Source: Thermosipho ferrireducens (GTDB lineage Bacteria; Thermotogota; Thermotogae; Thermotogales; Fervidobacteriaceae). Taken from it: a stretch of 64,000 nt of DNA. The position numbers and the translations under genes are program-made. Location of the stretch: NCBI RefSeq assembly GCF_017358165.1, contig NZ_CP071446.1, forward strand, positions 930,001-994,000. Reading direction: 5' to 3'. Shown here one piece after another: positions 43,126 to 51,884 of this stretch; position 1 is the first letter of the stretch; every line of letters begins with the position of its first letter. The notes below the pieces were generated by a model. The model made no database searches, was not told the origin of the DNA, and worked only from the letters and a program-made list of their open reading frames with translations.

Positions 43126-43892
43126 GTTTCAATTCCTCATAGGTACGGTAAAAACATACATGGTAATTCTGTTGTTTTTAGAATTGGGACAGAGTTTCAA
43201 TTCCTCATAGGTACGGTAAAAACCGAAGAATACTACAACTACAACATTGTATACGACTTGTTTCAATTCCTCATAGGTACGGTAAAAACTTATCGCAGCT
43301 AAAAAAGAAAGCAAAAGAAATGTACGTTTCAATTCCTCATAGGTACGGTAAAAACTTATCGCAGCTAAAAAAGAAAGCAAAAGAAATGTACGTTTCAATT
43401 CCTCATAGGTACGGTAAAAACTTAAACACATGGAGATGGGACTACAAATACAATAGATCGTTTCAATTCCTCATAGGTACGGTAAAAACAATATTTTCGC
43501 CTAACATACCATTCCTTTGCTTGTCAACGTTTCAATTCCTCATAGGTACGGTAAAAACGTGTAAAAACTGCTGTTTCAATACCTTTCCATGCAATCATGT
43601 TTCAATTCCTCATAGGTACGGTAAAAACATAGCAGGATGGCCTGACACATATACACCTACAGAAGAGTTTCAATTCCTCATAGGTACGGTAAAAACGATG
43701 GCAGGGTGCATATGATAATTTGAAAGAAATTTGTTTCAATTCCTCATAGGTACGGTAAAAACTTTACGCCAGCGTTGCAACCAATCAATGTAGAAACGTT
43801 TCAATTCCTCATAGGTACGGTAAAAACGGATTCTTGCCGTATCTCTATATCATCATATACTTGTTTCAATTCCTCATAGGTACGGTAAAAAC
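43126..43892 (-). CRISPR. CRISPR array 3: 12 repeats, 11 spacers, second repeat type
   Basis: The 30-nt repeat begins GTTTCAATTCCTCATAGG and ends TACGGTAAAAAC on the plus strand. Copies begin at 43126, 43194, 43260, 43326, 43392, 43460, 43529, 43599, 43667, 43733, 43798 and 43863. On the minus strand the repeat ends GAATTGAAAC, the standard 3' motif, so transcription is on the minus strand from the right. It shares the core ATTCCT-x-ATAGGTA with arrays 1 and 2. Spacers are 35-40 nt; those at 43290-43325 and 43356-43391 are identical. No cas genes are adjacent. Confidence 0.98.
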
Positions 43893-44152
43893 ACTAAAAA
43901 TCATATAAACTTAGTTACATTTTTTATATTTTTATTACTTTACTTTCCTGTGTTGTTAATTCTAACATATAATAATTTTTTTAAGGTTAATTAAATGTTA
44001 ATTCAAAATAAAATATTTTGCTATTTTTCTGTCGATCCCCAGGGATTTTTTTCGTACTTCATATCGACAGAATTTTTCTAATAGGTTCACATTTTGTGTT
44101 AGTTACCTTTTTGAAAAATATTTAATCTTTTGATAAAAAACGACAAGAAATT
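43893..44152 (-). promoter_or_regulatory. Leader of CRISPR array 3
   Basis: AT-rich stretch directly right of the last repeat, with runs TTTTTTATATTTTTATT. It is unlike the leader of arrays 1 and 2. It also holds a hairpin at 44027-44072. No gene is present between the array and the radical SAM gene. Confidence 0.6.
44027..44072. repeat. Perfect 10-bp inverted repeat beyond array 3
   Basis: TTCTGTCGAT (44027-44036) and ATCGACAGAA (44063-44072) flank a 26-nt loop with CCCCAGGGA. No T-run ideally placed for a terminator; function unknown. Confidence 0.7.
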
Positions 44153-45568
44153 TTATTTTGTTCTTATATAATTCTCAACAAAATTTTCTGCTTCTTTTTC
44201 ATTAAAATTATTGAGAGTGTATTGTAACTCTGCAGATTTATAACTTTCGGAGATAATTTTAACTGCTTTTAAATTTTCTTTAAGCCATTTTATTTTTCTG
44301 GTATAACTTTTTCGATCTATAAGCTTGCGTTCAGAAAATGGTGTACATTTTTTTGGAATAAGCGGATTAACGCTTAAAGTGATTTTCTTATAGCCCAATT
44401 TTTTAACTTTTTTTATAAAACTTTTTAGTTCTAAAAAATCTTCGGGAGTTTCTTCTTGAAGGCCTATGATATAATAAGCTTTAACATTTTTAAAGCCAAT
44501 TTGTCTTCCAAGTTCTAAAGCGTTTAAAATCTCGCTTTCTTGTAAGTCTTTTAACATGACCTGTCTCAGTTTTTCTGAAATGCCTTCTGGGGCAATAGTG
44601 AATGAATTTTGTCCGCCTTTTTTTAAAAGCTCTAAGAGTTTTATATTTACTTTGTCAGCTCGCATGGAAGATACGGAAAATGTCACTTTATATTTTTCTA
44701 AAATATTGAGAAGTTTATCTATCCAGGGATAATCTGTTATTGTAGCGCTTATTATCCCGATTGGGTATTTATATTTTTTGATAAGTTCTTCTAAGAATTC
44801 TGGTTTTACAAATTTGACAGGCTTTTTTGTATAACCTGTAACACAAAAAGCACATCTTCTGATACAACCTCTTCCAATCTCTATAAGGACTTTGTTCGGA
44901 AATTCTGAATAAGGGGTTATAAAGTGGGAAATGGGAACTTTTTTCTGAATGTCGAAATTTAAAATCTCTTTTTTTGGCTGTAATGTGTTTTTCTCATTAA
45001 CATGCGAGAGAATATAAGGAAATTTTGAAAGATGTTTTATTCCTTCTTTTTTATTTCGGAGTAATATTTTTATACCTTCGGAGAATTGGCTTACATTATT
45101 TTCAAGATCACCGACATAAATTATATCTGCTATAGGTTTTACAATATCAGGGTTGAATAGTGTTACCGGGCCACCTATTATTATGGTAGGATGATTTTCG
45201 TTTCGATTATACCACAAAGGAGGGATGCCTAATTTTAGGAGCGTGTCTATTATATTAAAAAAATCTAATTCAAATTGAAAGGAAAACATTAAAATTCTGA
45301 ACTCGTCAAGAGGGGTTTGAGTTTCTATGGAATAAAATTTTTTAAACCATTTTTCATAGAAAAATCTTTCAACTGCAACATCATTTTGTACAAGCAATTG
45401 TTGAACCCAGCTCCATGCTAAGGAAGATGCAGCAACTCGATAGGTAGAAGGGAAAATTAAAGCAACCTCACGGTTGCCACTGAACTTTAAGAATCTAATC
45501 TCACTTGAAGAAAATTTCTGGACATATGAGAATTCTTTAAAATCTTCACTCCTTCGAGGCCGTCTCAA
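44153..45568 (-). CDS. Radical SAM protein with B12-binding-like N-terminus
   Basis: The protein has 471 residues. N-terminal ~170 residues resemble a cobalamin-binding-type Rossmann fold (ALIFPSTYRVAASSLAW, IIIGGPVTLFNPD). The radical SAM cluster motif is GRGCIRRCAFCVTGY (Cys-x3-Cys-x2-Cys), followed by FSVSSMRADKVN and GGQNSFTIAPEG. Target unknown. It overlaps the thioesterase gene by 23 nt. Confidence 0.9.
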   Translation of the reverse strand: MRRPRRSEDFKEFSYVQKFSSSEIRFLKFSGNREVALIFPSTYRVAASSLAWSWVQQLLVQNDVAVERFFYEKWFKKFYSIETQTPLDEFRILMFSFQFELDFFNIIDTLLKLGIPPLWYNRNENHPTIIIGGPVTLFNPDIVKPIADIIYVGDLENNVSQFSEGIKILLRNKKEGIKHLSKFPYILSHVNEKNTLQPKKEILNFDIQKKVPISHFITPYSEFPNKVLIEIGRGCIRRCAFCVTGYTKKPVKFVKPEFLEELIKKYKYPIGIISATITDYPWIDKLLNILEKYKVTFSVSSMRADKVNIKLLELLKKGGQNSFTIAPEGISEKLRQVMLKDLQESEILNALELGRQIGFKNVKAYYIIGLQEETPEDFLELKSFIKKVKKLGYKKITLSVNPLIPKKCTPFSERKLIDRKSYTRKIKWLKENLKAVKIISESYKSAELQYTLNNFNEKEAENFVENYIRTK

Positions 45569-45947
45569 CAGCTTTCCTCCTGAGATAGTTTCTCGATACT
45601 ATGGAACGTGAAAACTCTACGTCTGCGACCTTTTTGTTGTTATATGTCACAATGCCGCGAAAATAAATTTGATTTTCTTTTACATCGATGACTCTTACGC
45701 CTATTACCAGAGTTTTCCCGGATATAACAGGTGAAATATGTTTAATCTGAGCGCTTGTAACTACAGAGATCAAATCTTCTGGTAAAACGTCGTGTAAGAT
45801 ATCGGCGCCAACTTTAACAACCTGTTTTAAAATGGTTGATGTTGATACAAAGTGAAAAGCTTTCATTTCTTCATCTTCATCCCATATATTAAATTCATCT
45901 GGAGTAAAGTCAACTGTTCGGCTCAATCCAAGGATTTTCCTCCACAA
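45546..45947 (-). CDS. FlK-like hot-dog thioesterase
   Basis: The protein has 133 residues. Core FHFVSTSTILKQVVKVGADI, IKHISPVISGKTLVIGVRV and the end KVADVEFSRSIVSRN fit FlK-type thioesterases. The N-terminal ~27 residues overlap ftsH; start TTG 45947 has AAGGGGA upstream, ATG 45866 is an alternative. Substrate unknown. Confidence 0.78.
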   Translation of the reverse strand: MWRKILGLSRTVDFTPDEFNIWDEDEEMKAFHFVSTSTILKQVVKVGADILHDVLPEDLISVVTSAQIKHISPVISGKTLVIGVRVIDVKENQIYFRGIVTYNNKKVADVEFSRSIVSRNYLRRKAVETASKE

Positions 45948-47763
45948 CTATACCATCCCCTTCGAGTAACTTTCGTAATTCTTCTCCACTTATTTCTTCT
46001 TTTTCAAGCAATATTCTTGCGAGTTCATCGAGTTTTTCTCGATGCTTTTGCAAAATTTCTTTAGCTTTTCCATAACATTTATTTATTATCTTTTGAACCT
46101 CTTCGTCTATCCATCTTGCAACCTCTTCACTATAATTTTTTATCCTTGTTAACTCTTTACCGAGGAATATTTCCTGCTCTGTTTTTCCCCAGGCAAGAGG
46201 GCCAAATTTTTCACTCATGCCAAGCTCGCATACCATTTTTCTGGCCATTTCTGTTGCTCTTTCTATATCATTTGCTGCACCACTTGTTACATCGTTGAAT
46301 ACAATTTCTTCAGCAGCTCTACCTCCAAGAATTGCGGTAATATTATCAAGAAGTTCGTTTTTGCTTATAAGATATTTATCTTCAACAGGTAAGTGAAGTG
46401 TAAAACCAAGTGCTCGATATCCTCGAGGGATTATTGAAACTTTGTGAACAGGGTCTGAATGAGGAAGAGCTGTTCCAACTATTGCATGTCCCAGTTCATG
46501 ATATGCCACTATTTCTTTTTGCTTATCGGATATGACACGGGACTTTCTTGCAGGGCCTGCTATTACCCTGTCAATTGCTTCTTCAAAATCGACCATCTTC
46601 ATTTTGTCTCTGCCTTCTTTTGCAGCAAGCAGTGCAGCTTCGTTGATTAAGTTTTCCAGGTCAGCACCTACAAATCCTGTGGTTCTTTTAGCAAGTACTT
46701 TAACATCTACATCTTCTTCTAAAGGTTTACCTCGAAGATGTATTTTTAAAATTTCTTCTCTTCCTTTAACATCAGGTGGATCTATAATTACTTTTTTATC
46801 GAATCTTCCTGGTCGAAGTAATGCAGGATCTAAAATATCAGGTCTATTTGTAGCCGCCATAACTATTATACCTTCTTTTACATCAAAACCATCCATTTCT
46901 ACAAGTAGCTGGTTAAGTGTTTGTTCTCTTTCATCATGTCCGCCACCAAGCCCAGCGCCTCTATGTCTTCCAACTGCATCTATTTCGTCTATAAAGACAA
47001 TACATGGAGCGTTTGCTTTGGCCTGGTTAAAAAGGTCTCTTACACGTGCAGCACCAACACCGACAAAAAGTTCAACAAAGTCAGAGCCACTTATATGGAA
47101 AAATGGAACGTTAGCTTCACCAGCAACAGCTCGTGCGAGCAAAGTCTTACCTGTCCCTGGAGGTCCAACGAGGAGGATACCTTTTGGCATTCTTGCACCA
47201 ATTTTGTTAAAACGCAAAGGATTTTTTAGGAATTCTACGACTTCTTTTAATTCCTCTACTGCTTCGTCTACACCAGCTACATCTTTAAATGTAATTTTTT
47301 TCTTACCTGGCAATACTTTCTCGGCACGGCTTTTAGTGAAACTAAAAGCTTGCGTATTTCTTCCGCCAAGGCCTCTTATAAGGAAACCGAAGATAAATAA
47401 CATTAGCACAAAAAATAGTAAATTTCCAACTATATTTACCCAGAAAGAACTGTCAATTCCTTTTTCACCGGTAACCCGTATCCCTTTATCTACAAGATTG
47501 TTAATTAAAGTTATGTCGTATTGAACCCAGGGGGCATATATGTTGTATTTCCTTCCAGAAATAGTTGTGATACTTATGTTACCATCATCTTTTATCGTCA
47601 CATTAGTGATGTCTGATTCCGAGCTGTTTACCCTTTTTATGAACTCGCTGTAAGGCATATTAACTTCTGGCATTTTGTTCCCCGTGAAGATCCCTTCAAA
47701 AATCCAGAAAAGTGCCAAAATAATAAGCAATCCTATGATTAATGAACCAATTCCTTTATTCAA
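45910..47763 (-). CDS. ftsH: FtsH, membrane-bound ATP-dependent zinc protease
   Basis: The protein has 617 residues: two membrane segments (~6-24 and ~112-132), AAA+ domain with Walker A GPPGTGKT and Walker [16 protein letters not shown] region [10 protein letters not shown], and protease motif HELGHA. It degrades membrane and regulatory proteins. TTG start 9 nt after GGAGGG, overlapping the tilS stop, a classic tilS-ftsH pair. Confidence 0.97.
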   Translation of the reverse strand: MNKGIGSLIIGLLIILALFWIFEGIFTGNKMPEVNMPYSEFIKRVNSSESDITNVTIKDDGNISITTISGRKYNIYAPWVQYDITLINNLVDKGIRVTGEKGIDSSFWVNIVGNLLFFVLMLFIFGFLIRGLGGRNTQAFSFTKSRAEKVLPGKKKITFKDVAGVDEAVEELKEVVEFLKNPLRFNKIGARMPKGILLVGPPGTGKTLLARAVAGEANVPFFHISGSDFVELFVGVGAARVRDLFNQAKANAPCIVFIDEIDAVGRHRGAGLGGGHDEREQTLNQLLVEMDGFDVKEGIIVMAATNRPDILDPALLRPGRFDKKVIIDPPDVKGREEILKIHLRGKPLEEDVDVKVLAKRTTGFVGADLENLINEAALLAAKEGRDKMKMVDFEEAIDRVIAGPARKSRVISDKQKEIVAYHELGHAIVGTALPHSDPVHKVSIIPRGYRALGFTLHLPVEDKYLISKNELLDNITAILGGRAAEEIVFNDVTSGAANDIERATEMARKMVCELGMSEKFGPLAWGKTEQEIFLGKELTRIKNYSEEVARWIDEEVQKIINKCYGKAKEILQKHREKLDELARILLEKEEISGEELRKLLEGDGIVVEENPWIEPNS

Positions 47764-49061
47764 AATAAAAGCCCTCCTTTCAAAACCACACGTACCGATA
47801 TTCCTTTTCTTGAATCTTTAGTTAATCCGTCTTTCCAGATGTATACCTTTGGCACGTAAATTATTCCATCGTTGTCTGTTAGAACAGGTATTATCCTTCT
47901 TATAAAAGAAGGAATTTTTTTTGCAACAAATATTTTTTTTAATTTTTTTCCACTTTTTGTTTTGTCGCCATCTCGCCAATTTCTCAAAATTAAATCTCCA
48001 TTTATTTTTTCTTTATTAAATATTATACCACCTTTTCCTATTTCTACCAGATAAGGATCTATGTAATATTTCTGGTTCATTAAATTAGTATTTATTTTGT
48101 ATTCATATTCTTTTCTTTCAACGAATTCTCCTAAAAGCACTTTTCCATACGATATTTCCACTCCAAAATTTCCCCAGAAACTAATTTTAAAAGTTGTTTT
48201 TCCTAAATTTGCTTTTAGTCTATCAAGTTTTTCTTTATCGGGAACTTTTTTAAAATATTTAATGCACAATCGTCTTATAGTTTCAATTATTATTGTTTTT
48301 TCTTCTGGAAGGTCAAAGTATAATCTTCCGCGTAATCTTTCTGCTTTAATATTCGTTTTTTTATCTATATATTCGTCTAATTCCCACACATTTTCTGAAA
48401 GATGAAGTATTGCCTTTTCCAGATTTGGGTTTATGTTTTTTAGGAGTGGTACAATTCTGTGCCTTATGAAATTTCTCGTATATTTAATATCTTTATTTGT
48501 ATAATCTTCAACGTATTTTAGGTTGTTCTTGTAAATGTAATCTAAAATTTCAGAGCGAGAGAAAAAAATCAGAGGGCGTATATATGGCAAATTCACAGGT
48601 TTCATGCCAGGTATTCCAAATGTTCCTGTACCACGAGAAATTCTAAAGATTACATTCTCGACAAGGTCATTTAAATTATGTGCTATAGCAATTTTATTGC
48701 ACTTCAATCTTTGCGAAAGCTTTATTAAAAAATCATATCGCAATATCCTTCCTGCCTCTTCTAAAGATAATTTATTTGATTTTGCATAATTTATGGTATC
48801 TATTTTTCCTTCAAAACACTGTACGTTCAATTCTTTGCAAAACTTTTTTACAAATTCCACATCTTTTTCAGCGTCATCTCTTATTCCATGATTTAAAGTG
48901 GCGCAAAAAATTTCAAAATTCTTTTCTTTTTTTAAAGCATAAAGCAGGTGCAGTAATGTGATTGAATCAGCACCACCTGAAACTGCTATCAGAATTTGAT
49001 CATTTTCTTGTATTATATTCCATCTGGTGATTTTTTCTTTAAACGTGATCAGGTTTAACAT
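47760..49061 (-). CDS. tilS: TilS, tRNA(Ile) lysidine synthetase
   Basis: The protein has 433 residues: PP-loop AVSGGADSITLLHLL, ATLNHGIRDDAEKD, AHNLNDLVENVIFRISRGTG, RNFIRHRIVPLL, and the C-terminal TilS domain (ILRNWRDGDKTKSGKKLKKI). It modifies C34 of tRNA-Ile (CAT) to lysidine. ATG start. Coupled to ftsH. Confidence 0.96.
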   Translation of the reverse strand: MLNLITFKEKITRWNIIQENDQILIAVSGGADSITLLHLLYALKKEKNFEIFCATLNHGIRDDAEKDVEFVKKFCKELNVQCFEGKIDTINYAKSNKLSLEEAGRILRYDFLIKLSQRLKCNKIAIAHNLNDLVENVIFRISRGTGTFGIPGMKPVNLPYIRPLIFFSRSEILDYIYKNNLKYVEDYTNKDIKYTRNFIRHRIVPLLKNINPNLEKAILHLSENVWELDEYIDKKTNIKAERLRGRLYFDLPEEKTIIIETIRRLCIKYFKKVPDKEKLDRLKANLGKTTFKISFWGNFGVEISYGKVLLGEFVERKEYEYKINTNLMNQKYYIDPYLVEIGKGGIIFNKEKINGDLILRNWRDGDKTKSGKKLKKIFVAKKIPSFIRRIIPVLTDNDGIIYVPKVYIWKDGLTKDSRKGISVRVVLKGGLLF

Positions 49062-49384
49062 TTTATCATCCCGACTTTTCTTTATTAACTATCCGAGTTT
49101 TACTAAAACAATTATATCATTTAAACTTTAAAATTAAATTAGAATAATCTTAATTAATTTCGCTGGCAAAAGAATAAATAAATGGGTGTTCTTTTTAAAG
49201 GTTTCATATGTTGTTCAAAAAAATTTATAATCAAAGTGTTGAAAACCCTCTGCTTAGCTGTTGTAAAAGCAAGAAATACTAATATCAAGATTATATATTT
49301 ATTCTGGTTAATTGTTTTTATTTGTCAAAACGGTTTTTGTTAGTGTATAATTTAAACTGAATGAAAATATGAGGAGGTATTAAA
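49062..49384. other. Intergenic stretch between divergent tilS and M42 peptidase
   Basis: The 323-bp AT-rich stretch contains a good plus-strand promoter (49322-49351). The left part must hold the tilS promoter on the minus strand, but I see no clear box. No RNA gene or repeat. Confidence 0.5.
49322..49351 (+). promoter_or_regulatory. Sigma-70-type promoter of the M42 peptidase operon
   Basis: TTGTCA (49322-49327), 18-bp spacer, TATAAT (49346-49351). It lies 33 bp before the ATG with GAGGAGG. Confidence 0.85.
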
Positions 49385-50389
49385 ATGGATGAGTTGATTA
49401 AAAAGTTAACAGAAACAACCAGCCCAAGCGGTAGGGAGGATACCATAAGAAAGGTTATTATTAATGAATTAGAAGGATTTATAGACGGTTATCGTGTGGA
49501 TAAACTGGGGAACTTGATTGTCTGGAAAAATGGAAAGACAGATAAAAAAGTTCTTTTAGATGCTCATATGGATGAGATAGGTGTGGTTGTAACAAACATT
49601 GATGAAAAAGGTTTTTTAAGAATAGATAAAGTTGGAGGTGTTTCTCCATATACTTTGTTCAATCGTAGAATAAAATTTGGTGACGTAATAGGTGTTGTTG
49701 GGATAGAAAGTGAAACACTGTCTGATTATACAAATAACGTTAAAAATTTAAGTTTTGATGTCCTATATGTTGATATTGGTGCTAAAAGCAAGGAAGAAGC
49801 AGAAAAATTGTGTCCAATAGGAACGTTTGGCACATTTGATAGTTATTTTACCAGACAAGGCGATTTTTATATATCTAAATCTATGGATGATAGAATAGGT
49901 TGTGCGGTGATAATAGAGGTTTTTAAAAGACTGAAAGAACCAACTAACACAGTCTATGGAGTTTTTGCTGTTCAGGAGGAAATAGGCTTGGTAGGAGCTT
50001 TTGTTGCAGGATATGACATAGATCCAGATGTTGCTATTGCTATAGATGTAACTGGAGCGGGAGATACTCCCAAAGGTTTTAAAAGAGTTTCTATGGAACT
50101 TGGTAAAGGGGTATGTATAAAAATAAAGGATGGGTATTCGATAAGCGATAGGAGAATAGTGGAAAAACTTAAAGAAATAGCGACTAAATATAATATTCCT
50201 TATCAAATGGAAGTTTTAATTTTCGGTGGGACTGATGCGGCAGGTTACCAAAAAACAAAAGCAGGTGTACCAAGCGCTACAGTTTCTATAGCTACAAGGT
50301 ATTTGCATACTCCAAATGAATTGGTCCATAAGAAAGATGTTGAGGCTACTGTGGATTTGCTCTCAAAATATGTTGAGGAGGGAATATAA
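49385..50389 (+). CDS. M42-family metallo-aminopeptidase
   Basis: The protein has 334 residues: LDAHMDEIGVVV, SMDDRIGCAVIIEV, VQEEIGLVGAFVAG, AIDVTGAGDTP, LIFGGTDAAGYQ and the final TRYLHTPNE, all M42 hallmarks with two metal sites. Forms dodecameric tetrahedra in thermophiles; trims peptides. Starts the long plus-strand run. Confidence 0.94.
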   Translation: MDELIKKLTETTSPSGREDTIRKVIINELEGFIDGYRVDKLGNLIVWKNGKTDKKVLLDAHMDEIGVVVTNIDEKGFLRIDKVGGVSPYTLFNRRIKFGDVIGVVGIESETLSDYTNNVKNLSFDVLYVDIGAKSKEEAEKLCPIGTFGTFDSYFTRQGDFYISKSMDDRIGCAVIIEVFKRLKEPTNTVYGVFAVQEEIGLVGAFVAGYDIDPDVAIAIDVTGAGDTPKGFKRVSMELGKGVCIKIKDGYSISDRRIVEKLKEIATKYNIPYQMEVLIFGGTDAAGYQKTKAGVPSATVSIATRYLHTPNELVHKKDVEATVDLLSKYVEEGI

Positions 50390-50390
50390 T

Positions 50391-51104
50391 CTGGCCAAAC
50401 GTAAATTTCAGCCATTTGAAATACGGGTCCTTGCGTTGATAATAATAGTTCTGTCACTTTTATCATTAGGGCTCACTATTTCAACAATATATTTGTATTT
50501 TAAAAAGTCCTCAGTTGATGTAAAGGTTGTTTATATACCAGAGGAATCAAAGTTACCAGAGATAGAAGTTCCAGCAACAGAGGAAAATGAAGCAATAGTT
50601 GCTGATTTAGAAGCGAGTGATGTTGGAATATCATTTGAAAAATTTGATTATCCCACCATTGTGGCATATACACTGGATGTCATAGAAGCTGGTACTGTGG
50701 TTTCCACTTTTGTTGTGAATTCTGAGGATGCACTAAAAATAATACGTTCGTATCAAGGTAATTATCTTATAAATAAACTTTCTGAAGAATCATATTTTGT
50801 TGTTGTTGAGGGGAATAGGAAGTATCCTGGATTACTTGCTGGGAAATCTGTTTATACGATTTTTTTAAAGTCAGGAACAAACGCAAGGCAGATATTTGAG
50901 GATATTATCAATTTAAGAAGCAAAGGGTACACATCGTATGCTATGAAATTTAAAAAAGGTGATGTAACATATTACGCTTTGTGTTTAGGGGCATTTCCTG
51001 ATAAAGATGCTGCCCAGTATTATTATGATAATGTGTTTGATCTTGAGGAAATTAGAAAATCTATCTATGTTTATGGAGCTTATGTAGGAAGAGTTACACC
51101 CTGA
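50391..51104 (+). CDS. Single-pass membrane protein with C-terminal SPOR-like domain
   Basis: About 237 residues. One membrane segment near the N-terminus (VLALIIIVLSLLSLGLTIS); acidic linker; C-terminal SPOR-like part (YTIFLKSGTNARQIFEDIIN, YYALCLGAFPDKDAAQYYY), expected to bind denuded septal glycan. The start is unusual: CTG 50391 sits 8 nt after GAGGAGGG, with no ATG/GTG/TTG at that spacing; the upstream ATG 50373 has no ribosome site. Confidence 0.75.
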   Translation: MAKRKFQPFEIRVLALIIIVLSLLSLGLTISTIYLYFKKSSVDVKVVYIPEESKLPEIEVPATEENEAIVADLEASDVGISFEKFDYPTIVAYTLDVIEAGTVVSTFVVNSEDALKIIRSYQGNYLINKLSEESYFVVVEGNRKYPGLLAGKSVYTIFLKSGTNARQIFEDIINLRSKGYTSYAMKFKKGDVTYYALCLGAFPDKDAAQYYYDNVFDLEEIRKSIYVYGAYVGRVTP

Positions 51105-51122
51105 GCGTGGAAGGAGTTGACA

Positions 51123-51869
51123 GTGTTGAAGGAATTAATATTGGGGATAATTCAAGGAGCAACTGAATTTCTCCCTATATCGAGTTCCGGTCATTTAGCG
51201 ATAATTTCTCACATATTAGATATTGATACGAATGTAGCTATGTTTGCAGTCTTGCATTTAGCCACATTTTTTGCTGTATTGGTGTTTGTCTGGCAAGAAT
51301 TGGTTGAAATAATAAAAGGAATCTTTAGTTTTAATAGAAAAGTGTATTCTTTGATTATGAAACTTGTTATTTCAACATTACCCGCTGCAGTTTTTGGGGT
51401 ACTGGCAGAATCTAAGGTAAATGAGGCTTTTAGTATGACAAAGATAATAGCTATATTCTTTTTTATGACATCTGCGGCACTTTACATATCCGATAAACTT
51501 GGGAAAAATAAAGACTTTTACTCATTAACTTTTTTTGATGCATTAATCATCGGGTTATTTCAAGCTTTTGCCATTTTTCCGGGTATTTCGAGAAGTGGAT
51601 TTACACTTTTTGGAGCGTTGCTCATTGGTATGGGAAGAGAAAAGGCGTTAAAATATTCATTTTTAATGAGTTTACCTATTATATTTGGAGCTGGAATGCT
51701 TGAGATGAAAAAAGTGACTGTTTCAACACAAATATTATGGGCTGGTGTAGCGGCCTTTTTAGTTGGATTGTTAGGACTTTATTTGCTTAAAAAGTTTACA
51801 TTAAATAAAAAGTTAAAATATTTTGCATATTATTGTTTTGTCATAGGAATAGTAACTTTAGTTATTTAG
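51123..51869 (+). CDS. uppP: UppP, undecaprenyl-diphosphate phosphatase
   Basis: About 248 residues, polytopic. Motifs GIIQGATEFLPISSSGHL and FPGISRSGFTLFGALL are those of BacA/UppP, which recycles the lipid carrier for cell-wall synthesis. GTG 51123 is chosen 6 nt after GGAAGGAG; TTG 51117 or 51126 are also possible. No clear gap to the SPOR gene. Confidence 0.95.
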   Translation: MLKELILGIIQGATEFLPISSSGHLAIISHILDIDTNVAMFAVLHLATFFAVLVFVWQELVEIIKGIFSFNRKVYSLIMKLVISTLPAAVFGVLAESKVNEAFSMTKIIAIFFFMTSAALYISDKLGKNKDFYSLTFFDALIIGLFQAFAIFPGISRSGFTLFGALLIGMGREKALKYSFLMSLPIIFGAGMLEMKKVTVSTQILWAGVAAFLVGLLGLYLLKKFTLNKKLKYFAYYCFVIGIVTLVI

Positions 51870-51884
51870 TTGGGGTGATAAGAA

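Noticed and set aside
43129-43715. Open frames on both strands (100 and 131 residues) with a repeated FYRTYEELK / VSIPHRYGKN pattern
   Set aside because: They are read-through translations of CRISPR repeats and spacers, not genes.
46532-47524. 330-residue plus-strand frame
   Set aside because: It is antisense to ftsH, serine-rich shadow coding; no ribosome site or family.
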